This document shows, in pieces, positions 7,469 to 15,878 of a DNA stretch of 64,000 nucleotides. Positions within the stretch are counted from its first letter, which is position 1. Every line of letters begins with the position of its first letter. The notes below the pieces were generated by a model, which had not been told where the DNA came from, searched no databases, and saw only the letters and a program-made list of their open reading frames with translations. The stretch covers positions 1-64,000 of the forward strand of contig CAZRNR010000001.1 of NCBI GenBank assembly GCA_964601505.1. Reading direction: 5' to 3'. The position numbers and the translations under genes were made by a program. The stretch comes from DRWZ01 sp964601505 (lineage in GTDB: Bacteria; Calescibacteriota; Calescibacteriia; Calescibacteriales; Calescibacteriaceae).

Positions 7469-9883
7469 ATGAAAAAGTTTTTATTTCTTGTTTCTCTTGT
7501 TTTTCTATGGAATTGTGGTGGAGGGGTGGATGGAAACAGTAAGGCCCCGAGAAATCTTTTCCCTAAAAATGTTTTACCTTGTTCTGATGAAGTAGGTGAG
7601 AATTACACTGGAGGAGAGTTTGTTCTCATAAGAGATGTTCCGTATTTTGGAGAACTTGTTGGAGATCTTTATTTACCTGCAGACAAGGTGGATTTTCCCA
7701 TAGCTGTGCATATTCATGGGGGAGCTTGGCGTGGAGGTTCAAGAAGAACACCTATGGGAGGATGGTGGGGAGAGTTTTTGGCTTGTAATGGATTGGCTGT
7801 GTTTGACATTGAATATACTCTCATACCAAAAGCAAAAGATATAATTCAACAGGTAAAAGAGATAAAGTGTGCTTTTGCATGGACTCAAACCGAAGGTAAA
7901 AAATATGGTATAGGGGAGAAGATAATTGTTCTTGGTGGAAGTGCAGGGGGACACCTTACTGCCCTGTCTACGCTGAAAAACGACATTGATATATCAGATT
8001 GCCCATGGAAACAAGATATAAAGATATCTGCTGCAATACCATTTTATGGAGTTTATGATTTCACCGTTGGATTCGGTGATACTATAAAATCATTGTTCTC
8101 AATTGAGGATGTAAAAAGCGTATCACCTTTATTCTATACTCAAAACGCTTATTTCCCTTTCTTAATTATACACGGAACATCTGATTTCATCCCTCTTGAA
8201 CATGCAATGAATTTCCATGAAAGTCTGAAAAATCTTCAGAAAGACTCAGAAATTTTTGTTGTTGATGATGCCGTTCATGCCTTTGATGTCTTCCCAGAAA
8301 ATGATTTCACAAGAATTACTAAAGATAAAATATATAATTTCCTTATTCAAAAAGGAATAATTTCCCCGGAATCTGTAAAACGAACCCCACAATACAACCA
8401 TGTTGAAAAAGCTTTGGAATTTCTGGAAAACGGATACTACAAGCACGCTTACCTTGAGTTTTCCAAGGAAGATAAAATCAGCTGTAAAACTCAGTACGGA
8501 AAGTTCCTGGCTATAACTTTCGATATTTTAAGTGCAATAATAAACTCTCAGGACACATTCGTACTTCCTGTTCCGGTAGATACTGGAGCGATTGAAAATC
8601 TCTCAAGATTTAGAGTAAGTTCGTACAAAGAGCCAGATTTCAATTTTTATTATGAAAATTACATAACACCTATTGTTGTGAGATTAGATAAATTGGAAGA
8701 ACTTGCAAGATATATTATAGATAACTCCTGTGATTTTTACACAGAAAAAGGTATCCCTCTTTATCTTGGAGCGTTCAGCATAGTTGCAAGGATCGGAAGA
8801 ACATTTGGTCCGGAGCTTCCTCTCTTTATGCTGAGCTCAGCAAGTCTATTTAAGTCTCTGTTCTTCTTTATTTTCTCTCACGACATAAAGATCAAGTTAA
8901 GTGAGGAACTTCAAAAAGGCTTAATAAAATATGATTTATTCAGTCTTGGGAAAAATGATTTAGTAGGATTTCTTCGGGAGATCGGTGGTCTTGTTTATAC
9001 AGAAAATCCTGACTTCTTGAAATTCAAGAGAAAGGAGCTTTTCGGATTGGTCAAACCAGAGATTATAAATTTCATCAGATATTCTTCCGAATTTATCAAA
9101 GAGGCTATTTTAGATGTATCAGATAACTCTGATGTTTTTTCTGTGCGTGATGAGGATGGAGATGGTAAGCTTTCTCTCTCAGATAAATTTTATGTTGGAA
9201 TAATAGAAGTTAAACCATCTGGCTCATCACACTGGTTTTTGACTATTTCTAATTTATTATCCATCTTACCTTTTTTAGGTGAAGATTACTATAGAAACCT
9301 TGCGAGCTTTCTGGATAAGATTTCCAAGGATATAGAAAGCAATAGGCCTATAAACCTTGGAGAATTTGATAGACTCATTCCTGCTATTTTAATGAATCTT
9401 CTGAAAGATAAGGTAGGAGATAGAATATTTCCGGAGTTTATTTCATTTAATGTGGGTTATTTCCTTGATTCACAGAAGCCTTTGAGAGATTTTCTTCCGG
9501 AGGTTGTTTATGATGCCGGGAAAGCCATACTCCTTATAGAAAATGAAATGGGCAAAAGTGCAACAGAGCAAGATATATTCCCTAAAGACTCTTGCTACTA
9601 TTGCCTTCCGGGGGATAGGTTTAAAAGATATGATGGATTTAATTCATATGATGGTTCTAAAATCAGTTTTATTGCTGATGATGGAATTTCACTTGATGGT
9701 AAATTTCTTTTTGGTAAGATAGGAATTCCTTATGCCTATTATAAAGACCCAAGCTTCTCGCAGAGTATTTTCGTTTATGATTCAGGTAGTTTTAGGAATC
9801 CAGATTTATTCCTTCTGAATAAAGCAGTAGCTCTATTTACAACAAGATTTGAAAAAATTTTAAATCTCTCCACATTAAGATAA
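7469..9883 (+). CDS. Lipoprotein with alpha/beta-hydrolase (carboxylesterase) domain and long unknown C-terminal region
   Basis: 804 residues. A lipoprotein signal ends in LWNC with Cys at about residue 16. Residues of roughly 50-290 form a BD-FAE/esterase-like alpha/beta hydrolase: oxyanion motif HIHGGAW, nucleophile elbow GGSAGGH, acid in HGTSDFIPLEHA and His in DAVHAFDVF. The remaining 500 or so residues match nothing I recognise. Within them is one EF-hand-like calcium loop (DEDGDGKLSLSD) and a pair of cysteines in CYYCLP. The enzyme is presumably anchored at the outer membrane and acts on an ester such as an acylated polysaccharide; the substrate is unknown. The start is leaderless-like. 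It is followed after 24 bp by another lipoprotein gene. Confidence 0.8.
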   Translation: MKKFLFLVSLVFLWNCGGGVDGNSKAPRNLFPKNVLPCSDEVGENYTGGEFVLIRDVPYFGELVGDLYLPADKVDFPIAVHIHGGAWRGGSRRTPMGGWWGEFLACNGLAVFDIEYTLIPKAKDIIQQVKEIKCAFAWTQTEGKKYGIGEKIIVLGGSAGGHLTALSTLKNDIDISDCPWKQDIKISAAIPFYGVYDFTVGFGDTIKSLFSIEDVKSVSPLFYTQNAYFPFLIIHGTSDFIPLEHAMNFHESLKNLQKDSEIFVVDDAVHAFDVFPENDFTRITKDKIYNFLIQKGIISPESVKRTPQYNHVEKALEFLENGYYKHAYLEFSKEDKISCKTQYGKFLAITFDILSAIINSQDTFVLPVPVDTGAIENLSRFRVSSYKEPDFNFYYENYITPIVVRLDKLEELARYIIDNSCDFYTEKGIPLYLGAFSIVARIGRTFGPELPLFMLSSASLFKSLFFFIFSHDIKIKLSEELQKGLIKYDLFSLGKNDLVGFLREIGGLVYTENPDFLKFKRKELFGLVKPEIINFIRYSSEFIKEAILDVSDNSDVFSVRDEDGDGKLSLSDKFYVGIIEVKPSGSSHWFLTISNLLSILPFLGEDYYRNLASFLDKISKDIESNRPINLGEFDRLIPAILMNLLKDKVGDRIFPEFISFNVGYFLDSQKPLRDFLPEVVYDAGKAILLIENEMGKSATEQDIFPKDSCYYCLPGDRFKRYDGFNSYDGSKISFIADDGISLDGKFLFGKIGIPYAYYKDPSFSQSIFVYDSGSFRNPDLFLLNKAVALFTTRFEKILNLSTLR

Positions 9884-9907
9884 ATTCCTGTTTATAAAAT
9901 TTAAAAT

Positions 9908-10999
9908 GTGATTGTTTTTCTTTTATTTTCTATCATTATAAGTGCTTTTGTTTCATGTAAATCTAAAGGTGTTCAGGAAACATTAGAACAAAGAACTATA
10001 AGGGAAGGAAAATCTTACGCTAGTCCTGAACCAAATTTATTTTCATCTTCTAATCTGAAGTTTCTCCTAAAGAATTTTCCTGAAATTGCTTCAAACCTTT
10101 ACTCAATTTCTTCTTTCTATTTCCCAGAAAAACTCACTCAAAGTTATTCTCTACAAGATGTATATTCATTTTTTCAGTTTGATAATATATGGATTAGTCT
10201 GGATAGATGTTTGAAATCGGGTTGCCCAAAGTTAGATTGTCAGGTATCTCAAGATGGGGTAAAAAGCATAACCAAAATAAATGCTCAAGGAGAGTGTTTT
10301 AATGAAATCTTTGATTTTTCAGGTAAAATTGCCTTTGAAGATGTTTTTTCAGTTATGGACTCTGATTTTTATGTGAAGTATAATATGGATTTAAGGGATT
10401 GGTCCTTGCGTGGAGTTTTAACAGATGAAAGAGTCTTTTATTTTGGTTCAGTTTCTTTTGTATCAGAAAGAATAGGAAATAGAAACTCTATTGAAAGGAA
10501 AATATCTATAAAAGGAAATTCTTTTGTCGGTAAAAACAAAAAAGAAGAGCCGATAAACTTTGATCACGAATTTTTATTTTTGGAAATGGGTAATGGTTCT
10601 ACAAGAACCATATTAAGTCAGCTTGTGGATTACAGAAATAAATTTTGTTTTGCCAGAACATCTGGATATGATTACATTTTCTCTTGCGATACATCATATC
10701 AAGTTGAAAAAATTCTTTCTGTCTTTCAGGATGGTAGGGTTTATATCACAGGAAATATGTTTTTGATTTATGGAAAAGATAAAGTAAGCTGGTTTGAAAT
10801 AAATTTTTCCATTGGTTTTACCACTAAACCTTGTAATTTTATTTCAGGCAGTATAAATTTCTTATCGGGAGATGAAACGCTCATATTGGAGTATAGAGAT
10901 AAATATTATACCGAAGAGAACTGTAATTTTCTTTGCCCAACGAATTGGATATGGAAGAAAAGAGATAACCAAACTCAAGGAGTAGGGTGCTTACCATAA
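9908..10999 (+). CDS. Lipoprotein of unknown function
   Basis: 363 residues starting at GTG with a clear lipoprotein signal (hydrophobic stretch then AFVSC). Several Cys pairs (SGCPKLDC, CNFLCP, GVGCLP at the C-terminus) suggest disulfides and export to an oxidising compartment. No known domain is recognised. TAAAAT (9895-9900) lies 7 nt before the GTG and there is no ribosome site. It sits 24 bp behind the esterase lipoprotein in the same direction, so the two may be functionally linked, but its own promoter-like box suggests separate expression as well. Confidence 0.65.
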   Translation: MIVFLLFSIIISAFVSCKSKGVQETLEQRTIREGKSYASPEPNLFSSSNLKFLLKNFPEIASNLYSISSFYFPEKLTQSYSLQDVYSFFQFDNIWISLDRCLKSGCPKLDCQVSQDGVKSITKINAQGECFNEIFDFSGKIAFEDVFSVMDSDFYVKYNMDLRDWSLRGVLTDERVFYFGSVSFVSERIGNRNSIERKISIKGNSFVGKNKKEEPINFDHEFLFLEMGNGSTRTILSQLVDYRNKFCFARTSGYDYIFSCDTSYQVEKILSVFQDGRVYITGNMFLIYGKDKVSWFEINFSIGFTTKPCNFISGSINFLSGDETLILEYRDKYYTEENCNFLCPTNWIWKKRDNQTQGVGCLP

Positions 11000-11064
11000 T
11001 TTAAATTAAGGAAAATAATGTGAGTAAGCAATTTTTTTATAGAGCATTATTTATTTTTTCATTT

Positions 11065-13620
11065 TTATTCAACGAAATCACTTATTGGAGATTTATATAT
11101 TTTTGAAATGGCCTCTTGTGATATTTCTTTGTATCTATATATGTTTTCAATCTGCCTTAAGACTTCAACAGTTTGGGTTATGTTCCTCGCAAAATCTCCC
11201 GGTTCTATTTCTGTTTCTTCTTCAACTTCATCTATACTTGCACCTTTTGCCCACATATAGGTTGCCCTGTATATTTTACCATCAAGAAAAATAAGCTTTC
11301 CGGACCTTGTTCTAACCGGAATTATTTTAGGGGTTAGCTTCATATTCACTTCAATATGGTATATTTTTCTGAATAAATCTTCTATACCCTTTGGAGGCTT
11401 CTCAAAAGGAGGTTTTGGCTCCGATAAAACCAGACTCGTTGTTGCGGCGAAATCTTCAGGCGAGTCCCCAAATTTACCTCTCACTAAAGATTCAAATATG
11501 TATATAGACCTTGGGTTTTTAAGTTTTGAAGCTTCCCATCCCTTTTCTGTTAAGAAATACTTATCATCAAGGTATCCAAAAATCCTTAAAAACTCAAGAG
11601 TTGATTTGAACTCCTTCTCAACTGAATCTGGATTCTCCCCTTCAAGTTTCTGTAAATCTTCCTCTAATTCTGATATATCTGATGATATCTTGCTACAACT
11701 ATTGAATGCTTGGCAGGATTTGCATGGAGAGTTTAATAATTCAATCTCCCTATTTCTGTTTTTTGCCTCTATATTCCTGATTATTTTTTCTGTAGTTGAT
11801 ATCAACTTTGTTATCTTTGCTTTAAGTTGCGATAAATCCTTTTGTTTTTCCGGAAAGTGTATAAGTATCTCATTTTTTATGAAATCTTCTGATTCATTGG
11901 TGGAACAGAGTATAGTGAAGTTGAACTTATTGGTGTATCTGTTGCCTTCTCGCGTTGAGAAAGATAATAATTTTTCGTTTGCTCTCTCTAATTTTAGTAT
12001 TCCAAGTTTGTTTCTTTTGTCAATAGCCAGAAATGTTTTCCCAATTTCAAGATTTGCATTTGAATTCCAATTTCCTTTCTCAATAGATTTGAGTATATCT
12101 TGAAGTATTGTTCTTTTTGCTTCCAGTTTTTTTTGTCTTATTTGGTGATCTATGATATTACCCTTGGTTTTTCTAAAGATGATATTAGTTTGGGGTGAAC
12201 ATTTTAGTTCTTTTGGTCTTATTTGCAAAAACTTCTCGTTCAGTTCATTTAATTCTTCTTTTTTCTTCTCAATTTTTTTCTGCCATCTTTGAAAATTATT
12301 CTCTATCTCAAAGAATTTCAGGTTTTTCCTTATGAAACTTATACATTCTTCTAATCCAAACTTTTTCAATAGGTTTAAAACAAGGTGAGGATTTATGTAA
12401 AAGCTTGATTTTATATCTTCAAGGTCTTTAAAAAGTTCTTTTGTCTTTTCTGTGATTGGTGCCGCAATAAAGACATATCCGACTTCATCTTTTCCCCTTC
12501 TTCCGGCTCTTCCGGCCATCTGAAATAGTTCAGAAGGTAGTAACATCCTTTCGCCTTGCCCATCAAATGTTCTTTGACTCGTTATCACAACAGATTTTGC
12601 AGGAACATCTATCCCAGATGCCAGGGTTTTTGTTGCAAATATAAATTTAGCAAGTCCTATCTTTAGTGCATCTTCAAATATTATTTTTAAGGCAGGGAGT
12701 AATCCAGCATGGTGTGGTGCAATACCAGTCATTATGAAGTTTCTCAAAAATTCATCTCCCTTTACATAAGGGAATATCTCATAGTATTTTTCACAGAATC
12801 TTTCTCTTTCCTCTATTTTATCATCTTTAATAAACTTTGATACATTTTTAACCGATTCTTCAGCTTCCTTTCTTGAATTCACAAAAAATATCGCTGGAAA
12901 CATATTGTTCTTCTCTATCTCTTTTATAGCCTTTATTAGAGAAAATTCAGTTTCATTTCTATTGAAGTCATCAAATCTTATTTTTGTGAGTTCATCTGAT
13001 ACTTGACCTCTGAAGAGAGGTCTTATATCCTTGCCAATTGAATACCATATAAGTGGAACAGGTCTCTTTAATTTATATACTACCTTTACTTCTTTTTCTC
13101 TGACTTTCGAGATCCATAGAGCTATTTCTTCTATGTTCGGAAATGTTGCGGAAAGTAGTAGTAATTGTGCCTTTTTGGGAGAGAAAATTATGGTCTCTTC
13201 CCAGGAGACACCCCTTTCTTTATCTTTTATCCAATGAGCTTCATCAAGAACTATTAAAGATACATCTATATCTGAGTTTATTCCTTCTTCTATAAGTATG
13301 TTTCTGAATATTTCCGTAGTTCCAACGAGGATTGGAGCTTTTGTGTTTTCTTTCCTGTCTCCCGTTAGTATGCCAACATTTTCTGGTGAGAAAAGGTTTC
13401 TAAAATCTCTATATTTGTCGTTTGATAGAGCTTTAAGCGGTGAGGCGTACCAAACTCTTTTGTTTTCCTCAAGCATTTGGGCTATTCTTACCTCTGCTAT
13501 GAATGTCTTCCCAGAGCCAGTTGGAGCTGAAACAAGAACATCATAATTACCCTTAAGGTATTCTATAGCTTGTTCCTGAAATTCGTCAGGTTGTATGTTT
13601 CTTTTTTGTTGTATTGACAT
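11065..13620 (-). CDS. Ski2/Mtr4-like DEAD/DEAH-box RNA helicase
   Basis: 851 residues. Superfamily 2 motifs are complete: SAPTGSGKTFIAEV (Walker A, about 31-43), VLDEAHW (motif II), LLLSATFPN (III), ATKTLASGIDVPA and QMAGRAGRRGKDEVGYVFIA (V/VI). The C-terminal half has a coiled-coil-rich linker, a four-Cys cluster (SPCKSCQAFNSCSK) and a DSHCT-like helical end. This layout is that of Ski2/Mtr4/HelY helicases, which unwind RNA for 3'-5' decay or rRNA processing. Its ATG lies 7 nt after the 3' end of tRNA-Ser on the same strand and has no ribosome site, so it is probably transcribed with the two tRNAs and released by tRNA processing. A DNA-repair role (Hel308/Lhr-like) is a weaker alternative. 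Confidence 0.85.
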   Translation of the reverse strand: MSIQQKRNIQPDEFQEQAIEYLKGNYDVLVSAPTGSGKTFIAEVRIAQMLEENKRVWYASPLKALSNDKYRDFRNLFSPENVGILTGDRKENTKAPILVGTTEIFRNILIEEGINSDIDVSLIVLDEAHWIKDKERGVSWEETIIFSPKKAQLLLLSATFPNIEEIALWISKVREKEVKVVYKLKRPVPLIWYSIGKDIRPLFRGQVSDELTKIRFDDFNRNETEFSLIKAIKEIEKNNMFPAIFFVNSRKEAEESVKNVSKFIKDDKIEERERFCEKYYEIFPYVKGDEFLRNFIMTGIAPHHAGLLPALKIIFEDALKIGLAKFIFATKTLASGIDVPAKSVVITSQRTFDGQGERMLLPSELFQMAGRAGRRGKDEVGYVFIAAPITEKTKELFKDLEDIKSSFYINPHLVLNLLKKFGLEECISFIRKNLKFFEIENNFQRWQKKIEKKKEELNELNEKFLQIRPKELKCSPQTNIIFRKTKGNIIDHQIRQKKLEAKRTILQDILKSIEKGNWNSNANLEIGKTFLAIDKRNKLGILKLERANEKLLSFSTREGNRYTNKFNFTILCSTNESEDFIKNEILIHFPEKQKDLSQLKAKITKLISTTEKIIRNIEAKNRNREIELLNSPCKSCQAFNSCSKISSDISELEEDLQKLEGENPDSVEKEFKSTLEFLRIFGYLDDKYFLTEKGWEASKLKNPRSIYIFESLVRGKFGDSPEDFAATTSLVLSEPKPPFEKPPKGIEDLFRKIYHIEVNMKLTPKIIPVRTRSGKLIFLDGKIYRATYMWAKGASIDEVEEETEIEPGDFARNITQTVEVLRQIENIYRYKEISQEAISKIYKSPISDFVE

Positions 13621-13627
13621 TTTTATG

Positions 13628-13716
13628 CGGAGGGGACGGGATTTGAACCCGTGCGCCGATTTTTATTCGGCACGTGGTTTCCAGCCACGCTCCTTGGACC
13701 ACTCGGACACCCCTCC
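13628..13716 (-). tRNA. tRNA-Ser(GGA)
   Basis: The minus strand folds into a class II tRNA. The acceptor stem is GGAGGGG/CCCCTCC, the anticodon loop CTGGAAA gives anticodon GGA, the variable arm is long (TGCCGA/TCGGCG-type pairing), and the T arm contains GGGTTCAAATCCC. No CCA is encoded after discriminator G. It lies 2 nt behind tRNA-Gln and 7 nt before the helicase ATG. Confidence 0.95.
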
Positions 13717-13718
13717 AA

Positions 13719-13790
13719 TTGGGAGGCGAGGACTCGAACCTCGACCCTCGGATCCAGAGTCCGATGTTCTGCCAATTAAACTACCTCCCA
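13719..13790 (-). tRNA. tRNA-Gln(CTG)
   Basis: A minus-strand tRNA of 72 nt with acceptor TGGGAGG/CCTCCCA (the U1-A72 pair typical of tRNA-Gln), anticodon stem TCGGA/TCCGA, loop CTCTGGA giving anticodon CTG, and T arm GAGGTTCGAGTCCTC. No CCA is encoded. It is the first gene of a tRNA-Gln/tRNA-Ser/helicase unit. Confidence 0.93.
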
Positions 13791-13869
13791 ACCAAACAAA
13801 AAGTAATGAATATTTTAACATAAAAAGCGAAACATTACACAATTTCTGATTTTTAATGTGTATGAATAA

Positions 13870-13899
13870 AATACAATAGAATACAATAAAATACAATAT
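13870..13899. repeat. Three 10-bp tandem repeats upstream of the tRNA/helicase unit
   Basis: AATACAATA plus one variable base is repeated three times in phase with the DNA helix. On the minus strand each unit reads TATTGTATT, which resembles -10 boxes, about 80-110 bp upstream of tRNA-Gln. It may be a promoter or regulator site of that unit. Confidence 0.5.
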
Positions 13900-13957
13900 A
13901 AGTTACCCATAATTCAGTAAATTTTGCGGAAACAAATAAAATTTTACGCTAACAGAC

Positions 13958-15325
13958 ATGAAAGAAAAAATCATTGTAGGACTTATCTTTTTCCTATCTT
14001 GTTCATCTGAAAAAACAAAAATTATCTTCTATGATTTCTACCATTTTGAAGAATCAAAAAATGCGGATTTTCCAACCTTGTGTGTCTCAGCACATACAGA
14101 TATATTCTCTGATTACCAGAAAGAGCTGGATGTTATCTATGATCTTGGATTCAAAATAGTCAGAAGAGATTTTATATGGAGAGAAATTGAACCGAATGAA
14201 GGAAAATATGATGAAAATGTTGTCGAAAAATATGATAGATTCGTTTTTGAATTGAGAAAAAGAGATATTGAGCCACTGTATCTTTTGGTTTTTGGAAATT
14301 ACTGGGCATCAGAGGAATCAAAAAAATGCTTTCAGGAATGCAAAAATCAAAATTGTTCATATTGCGATAAGTTCTCCCCAGATCCATCTAAATTTGCTAA
14401 TTTTGCAAAATTTGTTGTTCAGAGATTTTCAGCAAGATATATTGAAGTCTGGAATGAACCAAATTGGATATTCTTTATGAATCCTGTTTCTCCAGAAAAA
14501 TATGCTATGATACTTTCTGAGACCTATAAAACTGTGAAAAGTTCTGATCTCAAAGTTATATTCGGTGGGTTGCTTTCTGCTGATGTCCAACTACCAAAGG
14601 TATATTTCATAAAACCAGATGAATTTTTATCCTCATATAATTTCGAGGAGTTTTTTGATGCTGTCGCTATACATCCCTATATTGGCAAAAGATTAGTATC
14701 TTATCCTCCAACTCTACCTCCGGAAGATTCGAATAATTCTTATGCTTCACTTCCTGCTATAATCTCAAGTATTCGTGGGATCACAAAAAAGGATATATGG
14801 ATAACAGAAATGGGTTGGCCTACCTATTCTGATGGAATAAGTCAGTTCTCTCATGCAATATACATTGTAAGAGCTATATTCTTATCAGCAATCATGGGAA
14901 TAAAAACTTTCTGCGTTTATGAACTTGTTGATTCTTTTTGGAATTTAATTCATCCAGCTGAAAGCCATTTCGGTATAGTCAACTCAGATTACTCTCCTAA
15001 GATAGCATATTATTCGCTGAAAAATCTATCAAAATTCAGAAATAGAAAATATATCGGGAGTGTGAAAGTTGAATCGGAAATTCAGGACATTATTGTTTTC
15101 TCTCCTTTGTTTCAGGGAGATCAGGGTTCCTCTATTGTGCTATGGGCTGTAAGCTCTCAAGGAAATGACCTTGATAAAAAAATCAAAGCTAAGCTCTTCA
15201 TCCCTTCTGAACTTGTAATACTGATTTCTGATGTTTTTGGAAATTTTTTACCTCACATAGGTGCAAAAGATCATGTCACTATTGATGTCGATTCTGTCCC
15301 AATTATTATTGATGTGAAGTTTTGA
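13958..15325 (+). CDS. Lipoprotein with glycoside-hydrolase clan A (TIM-barrel) domain
   Basis: 455 residues. The N-terminus is a short lipoprotein signal ending FLSC. The body resembles GH39/GH5-type barrels: early VRRDFIWREIEPNEGKYD, acid/base Glu in IEVWNEPNW, and a probable nucleophile Glu in WITEMGWPTYS. A small C-terminal beta domain follows. Such enzymes cleave beta-linked polysaccharides by a retaining mechanism; here the protein would be tethered in the periplasm or outside. The Cys-rich loop ECKNQNCSYC fits an exported location. The substrate cannot be predicted. The gene stands alone, with the tRNA/helicase unit diverging upstream and a gene-free region downstream. Confidence 0.75.
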   Translation: MKEKIIVGLIFFLSCSSEKTKIIFYDFYHFEESKNADFPTLCVSAHTDIFSDYQKELDVIYDLGFKIVRRDFIWREIEPNEGKYDENVVEKYDRFVFELRKRDIEPLYLLVFGNYWASEESKKCFQECKNQNCSYCDKFSPDPSKFANFAKFVVQRFSARYIEVWNEPNWIFFMNPVSPEKYAMILSETYKTVKSSDLKVIFGGLLSADVQLPKVYFIKPDEFLSSYNFEEFFDAVAIHPYIGKRLVSYPPTLPPEDSNNSYASLPAIISSIRGITKKDIWITEMGWPTYSDGISQFSHAIYIVRAIFLSAIMGIKTFCVYELVDSFWNLIHPAESHFGIVNSDYSPKIAYYSLKNLSKFRNRKYIGSVKVESEIQDIIVFSPLFQGDQGSSIVLWAVSSQGNDLDKKIKAKLFIPSELVILISDVFGNFLPHIGAKDHVTIDVDSVPIIIDVKF

Positions 15326-15381
15326 TTATCTGCCTTACTGGATTTTTTTATTACGGTTTCTATTTGTTATTTATCGTTTTA

Positions 15382-15445
15382 CGGGGGCACGGGGGGGTAT
15401 TTTTACCCTAAAACCCCAAGTTTTGGCTCTAAAGCCTTCGCCCCC
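15382..15445. other. G-rich block with nested hairpins
   Basis: An outer stem GGGGGC (15383-15388) with GCCCCC (15440-15445) encloses GGGTA/TACCC with a TTTT loop (15395-15408), CCAA/TTGG (15416-15426) and GGCT/AGCC (15425-15436). The last two share two G residues and are mutually exclusive. Runs of five and seven G stand out in this AT-rich DNA. It may be a structured RNA, a transposon end or a terminator remnant. Confidence 0.4.
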
Positions 15446-15606
15446 AATAAAATCTCGTCAATTATATTAATCATTTTTTATGTATGTTTATGTTTTTTGG
15501 AAAATAAACACTTCAAGGATTTGAAGCATGATCAGATTTGGATATATTTAAATTCTTTTGTTGCAAATCTATAACACTCTCTTGCTCCGAAAATTGAAGA
15601 ATATTA

Positions 15607-15646
15607 GGAGATCCTCTCTTGTAAAAGGAGATCCTCTCTTGTAAAA
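15607..15646. repeat. Perfect 20-bp tandem duplication
   Basis: GGAGATCCTCTCTTGTAAAA occurs twice head to tail with no mismatch. It lies between the G-rich block and the IS605-like remnants. Its function is unknown. Confidence 0.85.
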
Positions 15647-15680
15647 CCTTAAATCAAATCTTTTAACATAAATTTAGCAA

Positions 15681-15716
15681 GAAGTCTCCATTCTCTATAG
15701 GGTTGAGATGAATTGC
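15681..15716 (+). mobile_element. Degenerate IS200/IS605-like right-end hairpin
   Basis: The segment around CTCCATTCTCTATAGGGTTGAG followed by ATGAATTGC forms an imperfect hairpin. It parallels the better preserved end at 15849-15878 in arrangement (stem, TCTATA-type loop, then a short tail). I read it as a second, older decayed end; similarity is by eye only. Confidence 0.3.
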
Positions 15717-15764
15717 AAAAACTTGACAAAAAGTCAGTTTCTGATCATAATTGAATATATAATC

Positions 15765-15878
15765 CTGATAACCAAAGGGTTGTCAAGGATGGTAGGGTAG
15801 GAACTAACCGAACTGTGGAGAGGCTTATAGCCTCGTTGAAACAGGAATCTCCATCTTCTATAAGATGGAGTAGTTCAC
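15765..15878 (+). mobile_element. Orphan IS200/IS605-type right end with omega-RNA-like scaffold, no tnpB
   Basis: The block contains GGTAGGAACTAACCGAACTG, then GGCTTATAGCC and GTTGAAACAGGAATCTCC. It ends in a perfect 9-bp hairpin CTCCATCTT/AAGATGGAG (15849-15870) and the tail TAGTTCAC (15871-15878). This order (AGGAAC, TGTGGAGAGGC, GAAACAGGAA, terminal hairpin, TAGTTCAC) is the one I know from the 3' ends of IS605-family tnpB elements, where it forms the omega RNA. No tnpA or tnpB reading frame remains in either strand. It could be a MITE-like derivative or a fossil. The left boundary is not defined. Confidence 0.6.

Noticed and set aside
13595..13896. ORFs of 84 and 77 codons around 13.7 kb
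   Set aside because: They lie across the tRNA-Ser and tRNA-Gln genes and are by-products of tRNA sequence.
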